Shown here one piece after another: positions 33,460-45,949 of a DNA stretch of 64,000 nt (positions are counted from its first letter, which is position 1; each line of letters starts with the position of its first letter). The stretch covers positions 267,568,057 to 267,632,056 of the forward strand of contig OY282559.1 of assembly GCA_958295665.1 (NCBI GenBank), read 5' to 3'. This DNA comes from Tipula vernalis (taxonomy: Eukaryota; Arthropoda; Insecta; Diptera; Tipulidae). A program made the translations under genes and the position numbers. The notes below the pieces were generated by a model. That model had not been told where the DNA came from. It was given only the letters and a program-made list of their open reading frames with translations, and did no database searches.

Positions 33460-35175
33460 ATCAGCGCCCAACAAAGCAACACGCAGCAAATATTTGTCGA
33501 AAACTTAGCAAATATTTTTTTTTTTTACTGCTGCTACTTGTGAACGACAAATATTTGCTTTAAAACAGCGATTAAACAAAGTGGTTCTGTTTGTTTGCTC
33601 GTAAGAGCAGAGAATAATCACAAAAGCGGCAAATATTTGGGATTATTTTGTAGGATTTGAAAAACAGATTTTTGTTGTTTTGCTTCAAATTCGACAGTGT
33701 TTCCTAAATTATTAGTTTCTCTGGTGCTGTTTTGTTGTATTTTTTACTATAAAGAAAAGCGCTGCTGAAAGTCATCGCTTACTTGTACAAGCTTACGGTG
33801 AACAAGCTTTTTCTGATAGTATATATATAGAAGAAGGTTTAGGCAATTTGAAGAAGGTTTATTCGATGTTGAAGATGCACAAGGTGAAGGTAGACCGAAA
33901 AAATTTGAAGATGAAAAATTGCAAGCATTATTGGATGAATACAACACAAAAACGCAACAAGAATTGGCAGAAGGATTGAATGTTGATCAATCCGTTGTTG
34001 GTAGACGTCTACAAGGAATGGATACCACATGAATTAACAGAAAGGCGGATGGAATGTCGAAAAATCACTTTTGAAGAATTCAGACGAGAATCCTAAACGT
34101 AAAAAAGCTTGGATAAAGCCTGGTGAAGCGGGTTCATCACAGACAAAGAGAAATGGTCATTGTGATAAGGTTATGCTCTGTATTTGTTGGGATATGAAAG
34201 GATTTGTATATTACGAGCTACTGAAACATTCTGAAACTATTAATGGCGAAGTCTACCGAAGGCAATTAATACGTTTGAAGCGAGCTGTTCAAGATAATCG
34301 ACCAGAATGGAAGACTAGACATAATAAACTGATTTTGCAGCATGACAACGCAAAATCACATACTGCAAGAGTCGTTAAAAACTACCTAGAAGCGCAGGAC
34401 TAGAAAGTTCTATCCCCACGACATATTCGCCAGATATTGCTTCTTCAGATTACTACGGTTGGCTTCCGTGGGAATCCGTGGACTGCCTAAAAGATTATCG
34501 AAGGTTGTGCCATCTGATGGAGCATACTTTGAATAATGTACCACTTTTAGAAGAAGTTACTTTCATATATACCCAATACCAGAATGCACTTTTGGGAAAT
34601 AGGAAATAAAAAGTTGGGGATTTTTGCAGTGTAGGATTATAGAAACATATTTGCCCAATTCTAATTCGCCGGGAAAACCAGAATAGGGCCAGTGTTCCAA
34701 GAAATTGTATCGTGAAAGCCAATTTCTCACCAGCTGAAATCGCTTTCCTCAAGCTTGAGTATTATTTTATTATTAGTCGAGCAACTTTAGATAAGATCGT
34801 CTTTCGATGGCAAACGCATTAAATTTTTGAAAGCATTGCTATCCTCCATATTTATTTTATTTTCATAATTTTTTGATTGACCTCACTTCACTTCAATAAT
34901 TTTTCTATCACTGAAACTATAGAAATAAACAATCAACACAATACCGCGCAAATAAAATATCTATTTACACCCCTTTGCTCGATCTTTATTTGCTGCCAAA
35001 TATTTGCCACCATGTAAATTAGGAGAACATATATTTGCTACGAACGCGGCATCTTTGCCATGGCTAGCATATTTGCCGTTGTGTGTACGACAGAGCAAGG
35101 AGCTTTACCAAATACATCAAACCGAGCAAATATTTCCTAAACAAATTTGGGCAAATATGTGCTAAGTAGCATAAC
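33460..35175. repeat. Field of iterated GCAAATATTTG motifs on both sides of a mariner remnant
   Basis: GCAAATATTTG or its close variants occur at about 33488, 33511, 33550 and 33629 on the left. On the right they occur repeatedly between about 34990 and 35165 (CCAAATATTTGCC, CATATATTTGC, GAGCAAATATTTCC, GGGCAAATATGTGC). Left and right clusters are partly in inverse relation, so they may be the repetitive arms of one foldback-like element about 1.7 kb long that carries the mariner inside. Confidence 0.5.
33752..34480 (+). pseudogene. mariner transposase remnant (DD34D type)
   Basis: The plus strand begins KKSAAESHRLLVQAYGEQAF, the N-terminal helix-turn-helix of mariner transposases. After a frame change it continues as FDVEDAQGEGRPKKFEDEKL and TKTQQELAEGLNVDQSVVGR. 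The stretch with the first catalytic aspartate (TGDEKW) is missing: the frame jumps from RRMECRKITFEE to NPKRKKAWIKPGEA, indicating an internal deletion near 34080. Then follow VMLCICWDMKG, the second aspartate in ILQHDNAKSHTA (about 34350), and after another shift TYSPDIASSDYYGW with the third aspartate (about 34425). Dead copy. Confidence 0.8.
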
Positions 35176-38100
35176 TTACATTTTAAATATACAAAAAGAA
35201 CATACAAAGGGACCACGCCGTAGACAAATCATCTAACAGATGAATTGATTTTTGATAAACTGTTTTTAGGTTCAATTGCTTTAGTCAAATTATTTTACCA
35301 AAATCCTGAAAATTTTGTTAGATGCGAAATTCCTAATTAAATTATTCCTTTAGATCAATAATGATAGTTATCACTTTAAAATTTAACTTCCTTCATTTCA
35401 CGAATTTCTGAGTTTTCTTTGAAGTTAATTTCAATTAATATTCTCATACAGAATCTTGTAAGTTATTCCCAAGAAGACTAAGTAGTATTGACAGATTGTC
35501 GAAAGCATTCGCATTTTTTATGGGAAATATATTCCACAAGCCGTTGGCCATTTAAATAGGTTAGATAAATAGGAACAAGCCTGAGGTTAACTAAAGATGT
35601 TAAGATGCTCAAAAGACCAAGTTATCGTTTCTCTTTATTCTAGTCTTCTTAGGTAAGTCATGTTTAATATTAAAATATTATTTTATTTTTTTTACAAAAA
35701 ATGATTTTAAAAAAATAAATTATTTATAAAACATTGTTCCTACTGCAAATATACACATTATGTACTACTATATCGGTGTACGAGTATAAATAGGTAATAT
35801 GACGTTCTGCGTTCCATATACTTGAAAAAGTATTAAAATTTTGCGCAACATAAGATTTACATTTATTGCCAACGAAGTTTGAGAGACCTTTTGGTCTAGA
35901 CATGGATTTTATTGACAATCTATGAAAGAAGGTGGATTGTTACAAGTTTACTCTAAAAGGGAGTAATACCCAAAACTGAATTGACCATTTCTTTTAAATC
36001 AAAAACACGTACATAAATAAATATTTTCAAAACAAAAATTAAGACGTGACACACCCGTGTTTCTGATATTTTTTTAACCAATGGTTTTGCTCGCAAATGA
36101 CGTTATTTTTTTTTTAAAGAATCTGGTTCTCTAGTAACCTAGTTAGCAGTATCTGGCCAATTTCAATTCAATATTTTTGGTTGCCAGTTCCTATCATAAC
36201 AATAGCAAGTTGTTTGGGCTACTTTCATGGCAGAAAAAGTTTCTGAATTGTTTGTCATTTTACACATACATGGTGGACTAAAAAAGATCACCTATTTTTG
36301 AATTGCATCATCTTTTGAACCACGAGGTTTAGTTATCTGAGTTTTCTAGAAAATACAACTCCAAAAAAGATTTGAATAATAACCGCCAAATCTGGAAGCC
36401 TCAAATAAAAAATTCAATATTCTTCAGAAAAAAGTACACCACCAATGCCCAGACTTGTAGTTCTACTTGAATAAATACAGCTTATAGTTAACCTAAGCTT
36501 TTGAATTTTTGTTTTCGCTTCAGAAGTAATTCCAATTCTACAACTTTGTTTGAACCATGTTTTTGGAAAATTCATATAACTCCGCCGCGTAATAAATTAT
36601 AGTAAGACAAAAGTATATTTCTGACAGAGAATTGAATGACCTTTAATTATGTTTTTATTTGATCATCCTAACCATCGTGGTTCAAGACATTTAAATTGAA
36701 AAATAGGTGAAATTTGTTAGTGTACTGTTTGCAAGCTTAGAATTTTCCAATATCCAATTTGTATTTTCAGAATTTGATCGATTATCTTTCAAGATCCGAT
36801 TTTGAGGAATATGATGCTTTTTGGAAATTGAGAATTACAAAGTAATGAAACTCGTTTATTTTTAAGTAGTACTACATTGTGAATTTTAACTAAGTATTTT
36901 TTTCCAATTAGGCCTAATTTTCAAAAACATTTCAAATTTGGAAAGTCGATTAATTATCGGACCATCCTACATAATATGATCTGCATAAATACGGGTTTGA
37001 TAATAAGAATGTTGCGAATAAAAAAAAATCACCTGTCCTACAATAAATTTACACTAATTAACACACTTAAATTATTGTTGTAATAAAAAATTTCAAAAAT
37101 GTACATCGTAACTAGTGCATTACATTTACGACATAATAAATTACTCGTACAATATACAACATTTATTTTTACGCATATAGGTAATAATCGTACATTATGA
37201 TCTAATCAATTGACAATGTGTGTTATCACATCATAACCTTTTTCTATTTTTAAATAAAAATAAAATATTAATATTAATAACATATATTTGTAATATATCA
37301 ATCAAAAAAACTGTCATAATTTAAACATTCCACTCGAACTATCTGTATGCACGCATTATTTTTGTTATCAGACAACCAGAAATCACTTTTAAAGAAAATA
37401 CAAGTTTGGTGACAATCGGTCTACAATTTCATGTATTATTTTTTAGTTGTTAGTTACGTAATATGAAACGATCACCCAACAAAATCCATATGTGCATTAA
37501 AAATCACAACAAAAGGTCGCGCTACATACATATCTACAAACATAAAAATAAAATCAAAATGTCACGCTTGAAAACATTAATTTTTAAGGTCGTTCAAGTT
37601 ATAAAAGTTATTGTCTCGTATGTGAATATACTTATAAATCGGATGACATACGCATCCGACCGTATAGTTATATAAACCTGACACAATTTGTCACACCCAT
37701 CGTATATCATATTATAATCACGGTGATGAATTCCCGCCAAACTCAATGTATACAGAATACAGATACGAATACCATTCGATATACATAATAATTATGGTCA
37801 CGTTGTAATAAGCTGATATTACACCAAACCAAATCACATGTGTTCATCAAATATTGTCATATCATATACTATATTTACATAATCTTATCGATATTCTCAA
37901 AATGCACACTAAGTTCTGTATGTTATTTAAAAATATTATGTGTATGTTTGATCATTTTCTGATGATCATTCCCCCTGCCGTCCGTCCGCCCGATATCGTA
38001 GTAAATTTCCATGATTATTATATTTAAAACAACATATAAAAAAACCTATATAAGTTTATTTTCTTATTTAAAAAAAAAAAAAAAAAATTGTGTATATAAA

Positions 38101-39400
38101 AAATAAATAAATAAAAAGGCAAATATTCTCAGAGGTAACGCTAGACTTTATGGCACCAAAAATTTTTAATTTTCTTAGTGTTGTGTTTGATATTTTTATA
38201 CACAATACAACAACAAAATAAATATATACGATCGAGTGTCTTTTGTATAGCTAGCGCAGCGCATACGTAATGAGAATCGACATACGTTTCGCTCCAAACA
38301 ACGATCGGTTTCTTTTTTTGTATACATACTCGTATCTTTACATTATATTCTTATATTGAAGTAGAAGTGATCTTTTTATTTTATTCATTCCCTGTTCATT
38401 TCAAAGAAAGAAAAATATTTATTTTATATCTACACATGTGGTGGTTTGGTGTGTTTCTTATTCAATTTTTTTTTTGTATACCATATATTTGATCTCAATA
38501 TAAGCGCGCACGATCGTTGTATGTATTGTTGATCTTATTCATATACAATAAACGTGTGTTCGTGTTTTGCCTTTTAAAAAAATATAAATGTACATAAGAA
38601 ATTTATTTTTGTTCACTTGTTTTTATAATTTTTTTTTTTGTATTTTCTTATTTTATAAGATGGATCACATATTTTGCTTCAGATCTTTTTTCTTTCATTC
38701 GTCTTCTTGTGTATTATTGAAGAAGAAATGATCAAGTGATATATACAGTCAACACACCACATTATAATAAGTATAAAAAAAAAAAAATATTTTAAAAATG
38801 AGTAAACAAGTGAATTTAGTATCTCGTTAAAATTTCCAGGTGACTAAATATTTACTATACTATAAACTATATAACCGAAAATGTGTGAAAATGAACACTT
38901 CAAGAGATAAGAAGATTCACACTAAATTTGATATTATGCATAAAATATGGTTGGTCCCGGATTTGTAAAATTATTTGATTGGTTTTTATCATTTGTATCT
39001 TGTTATATTCGTGTCATATTTGATGTATTTTAAACTAATCCAAAACCGATTTTCATTAGAACAAAGATCTATGGGCCTTTGAGCCAAACTTCCCAGCTTC
39101 ACAGTAACACGTTTAAACACAAAATGGGAATATTAATTTAAATTCGGCTAATTTTTCTTAGACAAAGACAATCGATAAACGTTTTTCGTGGTATCCTTAG
39201 ATGTTCCGAACACACAAGAAAGCTGGAAACTATAATTTCTTGGTGATACCGTGTTCGTATAAAGTTTTATTTTAGTTTAGTAGACAGAATTTTGATGGTA
39301 GTGTTTGCGCTGCTTTATAATGTATTTATAGTTCATATGTATATTATATATGTTAAAGTTCCTACTGTGTTCACACGCTTAGAGTAACACTATAGGAGTT
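34800..39400. other. Long unassigned AT-rich region
   Basis: From the mariner remnant to the 110-bp repeats no gene, RNA or autonomous element could be supported, apart from the motif cluster ending at 35175. Several homopolymer tracts occur (for example A-run at 38066-38087). A CACACCC motif at about 36050 echoes 16660 and 16850. Words such as ATACATACTCGTAT (about 38322) are common in fly intergenic DNA. Non-coding parts of a host gene cannot be excluded. Confidence 0.5.
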
Positions 39401-39690
39401 ACTTTCTAATAAAATTTCAAAGTGATTCGAACCGGGGTCAAATGGCTCCCATACATTTTTTTTGTTTTAAACTTTCTAAAGTTTATTGGCTTTGATAATA
39501 ACACTTTCTATTAAATTTTCAACGTGATCGGAGCCTAGGGTTGAGAGGCTCCCGGAAAAATGTTTTGAAAAAGTTCTACACTTTGTCTGAAAATGTGTGT
39601 AGTTTTTTAGCTGCAATGATTACAATTTCTATTAAATTTTCAAAGTGGCCGGACCCCGAAGTCAAGGCGTTTTCATATACAAATATTTAA
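39400..39690. repeat. Array of about 110-bp degenerate repeats, left part
   Basis: Three units start with TTTCTA(A/T)TAAA(A)TTTTCAA(A/C)GTG at about 39404, 39506 and 39622. Each is followed by a (C)CGGA or GCCTAGGG-like segment, then a T/A-rich segment with GAAAATGTG and GATTAC or GATAATAAC. Further units appear at 44391 and 44502 beyond the LINE, so the array was probably split by LINE insertion. Confidence 0.6.
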
Positions 39691-39886
39691 AAAAAATGGT
39701 TTGTTTATAAAAATGTATAAAATAAAATAATTGCTTACACAGCAACAAAAAAAAAGTTTGGGAATCATTTTTGAACAACGGATTACACGAGACAAGGGGG
39801 GGGGGGAGGGGGGTTGTTGTATGTTAAATGATAAAAAAAGTAAAATTTATTAGATTTGGTTAGATTTGAATTAGTTTGCTGCATTA

Positions 39887-39944
39887 CATTTAGTGCATAA
39901 TAAATGTATGTAAGCCGCATTTAGTGCATAATAAATGTATGTAA
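39887..39944. repeat. 27-bp tandem duplication, period 31
   Basis: CATTTAGTGCATAATAAATG plus seven bases at 39887-39913 recurs exactly at 39918-39944. It overlaps the beginning of the LINE endonuclease frame. Confidence 0.75.
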
Positions 39945-40999
39945 ATCTATGTACATCTAGTTTTTTGGTCGTTGGTGACTTTAATTTACCTAATATCAGT
40001 TGGGATGCGGATGGTAATAGCAATACATTAATTCCCTCCACCTGTGATGGTACAGTAAGCGAATTTTTGTTAGAATCAATTCATCTTTCTGGGCTAAGTC
40101 AATGTAATATTGTCTTTAATCATAATAATAGGCTGTTAGACCTGATTTTAACAAATATTGACCCTAAAAATATATCAGTGAATAGTTCAAATGATCACCA
40201 TCCACCACTTGAAATTTTGATCAGATACAAGAAAAAGAAACTGTGATTTTAGTAATATTAACTTTGAGATTAACGGAGTAGATTCGGTAAATAATTTGGA
40301 TAACCTCAATGCCAATCAGATGGTAGACTTCGTTTACAAACTTATTAATAGTATAATTGACAAAGGGGTTCCGCTTACTTATTCCTATTTTTACGATAAA
40401 TCTTACCCTGCGTGGTATTAAGCATTTGATTAGACTTCTTGGAGAAAAGGAATATTTCAGAATAAAACACAAGAAACTGAAGGATTGTGAATATTACAGA
40501 ATGTTTTCCTTAGTAAGAGCACTGATTGTGCTACTCTCAATACGTCAGTTCAATAGAAAATTCAATAAGTAAAAATCCTAAACTATTTTGGTATTATTGT
40601 AAAAAATTAAAAAAAACTAATTTGGAGATTTTTTTAAAACTGTCTATAATTCTAATCAGGGCATATGCAGTTCCATCAATGTACAAGCTAACATAATTCA
40701 ACATGAAGTATTAAATGGATTAACTGTTAGTGAAGAGGAGACGTTTAAAGATGTGGATCTGATTTCCTAACCCCTTATTTTCTGAAAAACGTTGCTCAAT
40801 CCATCTATATTCCACTCACGCTAATATTTAACAAATCACTTTGTGAAGGGAGATTTCCACATCGCTGGAAAATAGCTAAACTTGTACCAGTTTATAAAAA
40901 TGGTGATAACGCCGATGTTTCCAACTATAGGCCAATATCAATTCTCAACTGTTGTTCAAAAATGTTTGAAAAAATTATACATAGAAAACTCGTCACTCA

Positions 41000-41007
41000 C
41001 TATAAGA
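41000..41007. repeat. Left 8-bp target duplication of the hAT element
   Basis: CTATAAGA, identical to 44053-44060 on the far side. Eight bases is the hAT duplication length. Confidence 0.9.
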
Positions 41008-41977
41008 CAGGGTTGGAAAAAACCCGAGTTTTTTTTAAAAAAACCCGACCCGGTGGGTTTTTCGGGTTTTTTAGATGGGTTTTTTGGGGTTTTTTATTCA
41101 CGTGTTCGAATTCAATTACAAAATTTACTTTTTTTCACCCATTTGTATGTTGGTTTTATATTGAAAAGACAAGGATGATTCTATTTGTTTACATTTTTTT
41201 ATATTAGGATTTAATGGTTTGTGTGTAGTCGTTGAAAATGGAAAGGTTTTCTTTTTACAATTTATTTTAAAATCTAGAGATATTTTCTTCTATGATTTTA
41301 AAACCAAATCTATGAAACATATTAAACATGCAAATTAACAAAAATTGTATCACATTAAATTGAATTTTCATTATTGAACTTATAAATCAAAACTACCAAT
41401 TTTACATTGGTTCTTATGGGAAACAGAAAAATGTTCACCTCTCTTGTAGAAAGCTTGTATTTCTACTTTACGGCTATGATATATTAAGATGGCTATGCAA
41501 GAAGAAACCAATATGTAATCAGAAACAAGTTTATTAATCAAATTATAAAAATTTTCAGTTTGATTTTGCATGATAAAACACGATTGCACAGGAATCAGGA
41601 ATATTTTAAATATCGAAACAATATTTGCTTCTCGATCATATTTTACTTTGTGCCTGTTCACACAGTATGTAGTTAAAATTTATGTACATCATCTTCTTGT
41701 TTCTGGCTTATAAGCTATGGTAGAGGAACAACTATTTGTGTTTCATTTATATATATGCTCCTTCCGTTTTCTAGTGTTAGTTCAATTTTTTAGAAATCAT
41801 TTTTAATCGTGTCTTGAAAAAGAAAATACTCCAATCATTATTAAAGTGAATTTTAGTGAGGAATGTTGTGAGTTTATTGAATCGTATATTTTAAAACTAA
41901 GTAAAACTAATGTAAGTATGTACATCTAATTAAAACAAATAAATATTTACTAGTAAAATACAGGATTGAATTTTGAA

Positions 41978-42015
41978 ATAGACGATTGAAGGATTGAAGG
42001 ATTGAAGGATTGAAG
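41978..42015. repeat. Short GGATTGAA microsatellite
   Basis: About four units of GATTGAAG(GA) in tandem just upstream of the hAT transposase remnant. Confidence 0.7.
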
Positions 42016-43655
42016 TGGACGTAAAAATGCTGCTGAGTGGAATAAGTTAGTCCATATCGAAAATTCTACAAAAGTAAAGTGTAAGTACTGTGATCGTGAA
42101 ATTAGCAGCAATGTAGAGCGCGTAAGAGCACATTTATTAAATTGTAACAAAAAAGTTACAACATGCGATAGTGATACGGATACTGATACTGACATTTCAA
42201 TTGGAAATACGTCTCTTACTGTCACTAGTAGTCATCAGCAGAAGAAACAAAAAACCAAACATTGTACTCAATCATCTGTGATAGAATTTTCAGTTAAAAC
42301 TGCTTTAAATCAAAAAGAAAAATTGGACAAAATTGTGGCAAAATATTTTTTCGCGAATAACATTGTTTTTAACGTGGCTGATAACAAATATTTTAAAGAA
42401 ATGATAGAATCTCTACGACCTGGATATTCTGCCCCTAGCAGAAAACAACTAGCTGATAAGCACCTTCTTGAAATTGATGAAGAAATAACCGATCATTAAA
42501 TAACTGAATTGAAGGATTCCAGTTTACACTCATTTTAGATGGATGGACGAACACTTCAAATGATCCACTTATCGCGTGTTCAGTCCATACTGGTTGTAAT
42601 AGGTTTTTAATAAGTGCAGAGGACACCGGGTCCGAAAAAAAAACTGCTGAATATTGTGTTGCTGTGGCAGAAAAATCAATTAACTTCATAAAAACTAAAT
42701 ACAATAAAGAAATATTCGCCTGTTGCACGGATAACGAAAACAAGAGGAAAAAAATGAAGGATATTTTAGAGGAACGCCATGGGATTTTTTCTTATGGGTG
42801 CTCAGCACACATGATCAATCTTCTATACAAAGATATAATTCCAGTAGAAGTTACCAAACAAATAATAAGTGTACAGAAATACTTTAGAAATCACCACCAG
42901 CCACATGGATGATTAAAAGAAAAACATGGAGTTATGCCTCAACTACCAAATGATGTAAGGCGGAATTCTTATGATGATTGCTTAACAACATTTATTGCTA
43001 ATTTTCACCTCTATTTACAAATAAGATCAGAGCATTTAAATGAATTTCAAAACGATATCCACAAAATTTTAAATAATGTACAATTGTACAACGGGGCCTT
43101 AAATCTTCAACAAATGTTGTCTCAAATAAAAATAGCATTAGATGGTCTGCAAGGTGATTCCACTTCAATTGCCACAGCTTATTAACAAAAAGGCCTTTAA
43201 TTGAAAAACGAATGAAAAGTGTACTCACTCCGGCCCACTATTTAGCAAACATGATGCATCCAAAATAGATGGGCAAACTGCTTAGTGAAGAAGCAGAGAG
43301 CGCAGCAGAAGACTGGATAAGCCGAAAACACCCTACCTTTTTGGCACACTGTTTGCCATTTAAAATTAACGATGGAGAATATTTTCCAGAATCTATGTTC
43401 AAACCGAAGGTGCTCGAAAAATTAAGCGAAAAAAATGATCAAAAATATTACACGTCAAAAACGAAAAATCTTCAAAGTTGCCTGAAAATGTTTGCAATTT
43501 TTTTGTGTCACTAATGAACTGCCCGCAGCAAGCTCGGCTTCAATTGAAAGAATTTTTTCAACCTACGGTTTAATTTGGAGTAAACTGAGAAACCCTTGGT
43601 TTCGAAAAGGCGTTATCTCTAGTCAAAATTTATCGGCACTTAAGATCTGAACCAC
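42010..43655 (+). pseudogene. hAT transposase remnant with BED zinc finger
   Basis: The N-terminal frame reads GRKNAAEWNKLVHIENSTKV and a BED finger CKYCDREI...VRAHLLNC (C-x2-C-x13-H-x3-C, 42080-42145). It stays open to 42499, with FANNIVFNVADNKYFKEM and LRPGY. After stops and shifts come DGWTNTSNDPL-like sequence (about 42540), KYNKEIFACCTDNENKRKKM and YGCSAHMINLLYKD (42690-42830). The C-terminal dimerisation block follows with PASSASIERIFSTYGLIWSK and GFEKALSLVKIYRHLRS (43510-43650). The blocks are in hAT order and roughly full length. At least five disruptions make it inactive. Confidence 0.88.
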
Positions 43656-44052
43656 AAGATTGGTAAATTGCAAAGTTATTAACTTGAATTTATTTATTTA
43701 TTTTATTATTCAGTGAATTATTTATATTGTACTGATCAATTTTGTTTTTAATTTTTCATATCTGTTATTATAGTTACCTTATTATTAAGTACATATACAA
43801 TTTAATAAATGAATTTTTGAAACACCTATCCTCTTTATGTTCTAAAGAATGAATTTTATAAAATCATAAGTTAAAAATATGTAATTGAATTTGTTTATTA
43901 GAAAAAAAAAAAAAATTAAACAAAAAACATACGTTTTTTAAGAAATATTATTACCCCCAAAAAAAAACACCCGGGTTTTTTTTAAGTATTACCCCAAGTA
44001 GTAACCCACCCCAGGTGGGTTTTTTGGGTTACCCAGTGAGGAGCCAACCCTG

Positions 44053-44060
44053 CTATAAGA
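44053..44060. repeat. Right 8-bp target duplication of the hAT element
   Basis: CTATAAGA, identical to 41000-41007. Confidence 0.9.
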
Positions 44061-44384
44061 CGATCTTAATAGGCTATATAACTGATGTATCTTAAATGAT
44101 ACGGTACTTAATATTGATAAATGCAATGTTCTTAAAATAAAACCTAGAAATTCTCAAATTAATTTCAGATACAGCATCAATAATGTATGTGTACAAGAAA
44201 AATCTAGTTTGCCAGACTTGGGTATAATTATTGATAATAATTTGAACTTTAAAAAACACATACAGGAAACAGTAAACAAGTCAAATAAGATGATGGTTTT
44301 TGCATGTTATAATCTATGGATCACACGTGAGAAGTATTCTCTAGGATATAGGAGCCTGCAAAATTGTACATTTTCTAAGTTCGG

Positions 44385-44560
44385 TGTCAACACTTCCTAA
44401 TAAAATTTCAAAGTAAGGTCTAGGAGCTGCCATACAAATTATTCGAACATGTTTTCGATTTTGTTTGAAAATTTGCATATGTTGGCTTCGATGACAACAA
44501 TTTCTACAAAGCTCCGGCGCCAAAAGCTTTAGAATTTTTAAAACATGATTTCTTTACGAA
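44385..44560. repeat. Array of about 110-bp degenerate repeats, right part
   Basis: CTTCCTAATAAAATTTCAAAGT at about 44392 and AATTTCTACAAAGCTCCGG at about 44500 start two more units of the array seen at 39400-39690. The intervening text (TTTGAAAATTTGCATATGTT, then GATGACAAC) parallels the middle unit on the left. Confidence 0.55.
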
Positions 44561-44578
44561 AATGTCTGAAATAATTTC

Positions 44579-44705
44579 TTAAGGTGCATTTACACGAGCC
44601 ACTTTGGATAGCCAACTTCTTTCACTGTTCATCTTCAGCAATCATTCTTGATAAAAGAAGCTTTTGTATGGGTCATATTGGATGATTAGTGTAAATGTGC
44701 CTTAA
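44579..44705. mobile_element. 127-bp MITE with TTAA at both ends
   Basis: It begins TTAAGGTGCATTTACAC and ends with the inverse of TTAAGGCACATTTACAC. Weaker pairing continues inward (about 25 bp). TTAA at both outer edges suggests piggyBac-type mobilisation. No coding capacity. Confidence 0.65.
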
Positions 44706-45949
44706 CACAGCAAATAAATCAACATTTCCCAAAAAAAAGTTTTGGTTCGTAATTAAACAAATACATATTATGGTTTCGTAATTTTTCGAAAACACTCCGA
44801 GGAATTAGTAAAATGAGTATACATGTTAGACAAAGTATTACGATTTTTACGTTAAGCAGCTTTTGCAAACATATTTCTTCGACAGTCATACAGAAAATTT
44901 TTTTAATACCAATTTTAATTTTACATATTCTAAATTTTCATATTTAAATGGCGGCAAGGGCACAATTTTCCGTTCCTTAGAAAGTTCTAAAATAGAAGAA
45001 ATTTATGCTTCAGGATTAATTGGGCTACAGTTTGTACATGAAACAGTTCCTACTGAACGCAATTTAAAACAAAAAAAAAACAAAAAGTTTAATAAAATTT
45101 GCTTAATTAAAACTTAGATATCGGAAATCGTTTGTGGAATGTCCCGGAAATCTGTCCGTCCACGTTCAAAACCCTAAAGAAAGGATTCCAGTGGTGCCAA
45201 ATTGTAAATTTTGGTGACCAATTTAGGTCACCATTTCTGGAGATTGTATGTCCTGGAAATTTTCCTTACGAGTTGAGTGTTAAGTTGTACCGTCCATATT
45301 TCCAGTTTCTACCATAAACATTAAATTATAATGTTACGTTACCGGAACACATTCACTTTCACAGCACTACCAGGGACATTTTAATCCTAAGAACTCATCT
45401 AATTTTAGAATAAAAAAAGCCAGGCTGGTGTATATTATCTTTATTTCGGTAACAATGACTAGTTGTAATGCAAATTTTATTGCAACGATTTGTGTCTTTT
45501 TGCTTGTAGAATTGGCTAATAGTTTAATGATTATAATAGTAAGAGTAAGTCTCTGAGATGAGCATCGGGTACTTCGACGTCTGATTTGAACTTCGACCAT
45601 ATTCCGTGCTATACCTTTGAGGAATATTTCGCGCCTTTGCTTGCATTCAAAAATAGTAGAGGCCAACGCTGTGTTTTATGTTTTAAGGAATACGCTTGTA
45701 CCATCTGATTTAATGTGTCTACATATTCAGATTTGTTTTTATTTGTTGAATCTATTCTACTTTGGTTACGATTTTTCTTCTTATTATGTATTATGTGTTT
45801 TTATTATTTGTCTAAATAATTCTTACTTTGAGATTTTATGTACCGGTAATTTAATATTGCCTCATATTAAAGAGATTATTAGAAATTTTCCAATGACAAA
45901 GATTGATTTGCTTAGCATTAAACGGCAACACTGATTAAAACCGTGCAAG
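44706..45949. other. Unassigned DNA with short open frames
   Basis: Frames at 44863-45117 and 45132-45317 (plus) and 45617-45934 (plus) have no recognised motif, and their opposite strands are equally open. Perfect 7-bp palindrome arms GGTGACC/GGTCACC lie at about 45212-45232. Nothing here is called as a gene. Confidence 0.4.

Larger units (their letters stand above)
41008..44052 (+). mobile_element. hAT DNA transposon, 3.0 kb, inactive, with perfect ends and target duplication
   Basis: The ends are CAGGGTTGG and CCAACCCTG, perfect inverted repeats of the hAT pattern. CTATAAGA flanks both sides. Subterminal regions are rich in AACCC/GGGTT words (41010-41100 and 43960-44050). A broken transposase gene occupies about 42010-43655 on the plus strand. 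Because it interrupts an already deleted LINE, it is the younger insertion, although its gene is full of stops. Confidence 0.92.
39935..44400 (+). mobile_element. Decayed LINE split by a hAT element
   Basis: The endonuclease part reads SFLVVGDFNLPNISWD and LLDLILTN with NSSNDHHPP (39960-40220). The N-terminal RT part reads IPLTLIFNKSLCEGRFPHRW, LVPVYKNGDNADVSNYRPIS and KMFEKIIHRKLVTHY up to 40999. After the hAT insertion the frame resumes at 44061 as DDLNRLYNW and CNVLKIKPR, then LGIIIDNNLNFKKHIQETV. Joining across the hAT skips the central RT (FLD...PQGS...ADD), so the LINE had lost its catalytic core before the hAT arrived. Many further stops and shifts exist. Clade is CR1- or Jockey-like by wording. 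Confidence 0.75.

Noticed and set aside
39796..39815. Poly(G) run with one A
   Set aside because: Low-complexity tract; not long enough or repeated enough to call a quadruplex element.
44863..45117. Plus-strand 84-residue frame
   Set aside because: Low-complexity lysine-rich end and no motif; not called as a gene.
45212..45232. Palindrome GGTGACC/GGTCACC with 6-base loop
   Set aside because: Resembles a nuclear-receptor half-site arrangement, but a single short palindrome in non-coding DNA is not evidence of a site.
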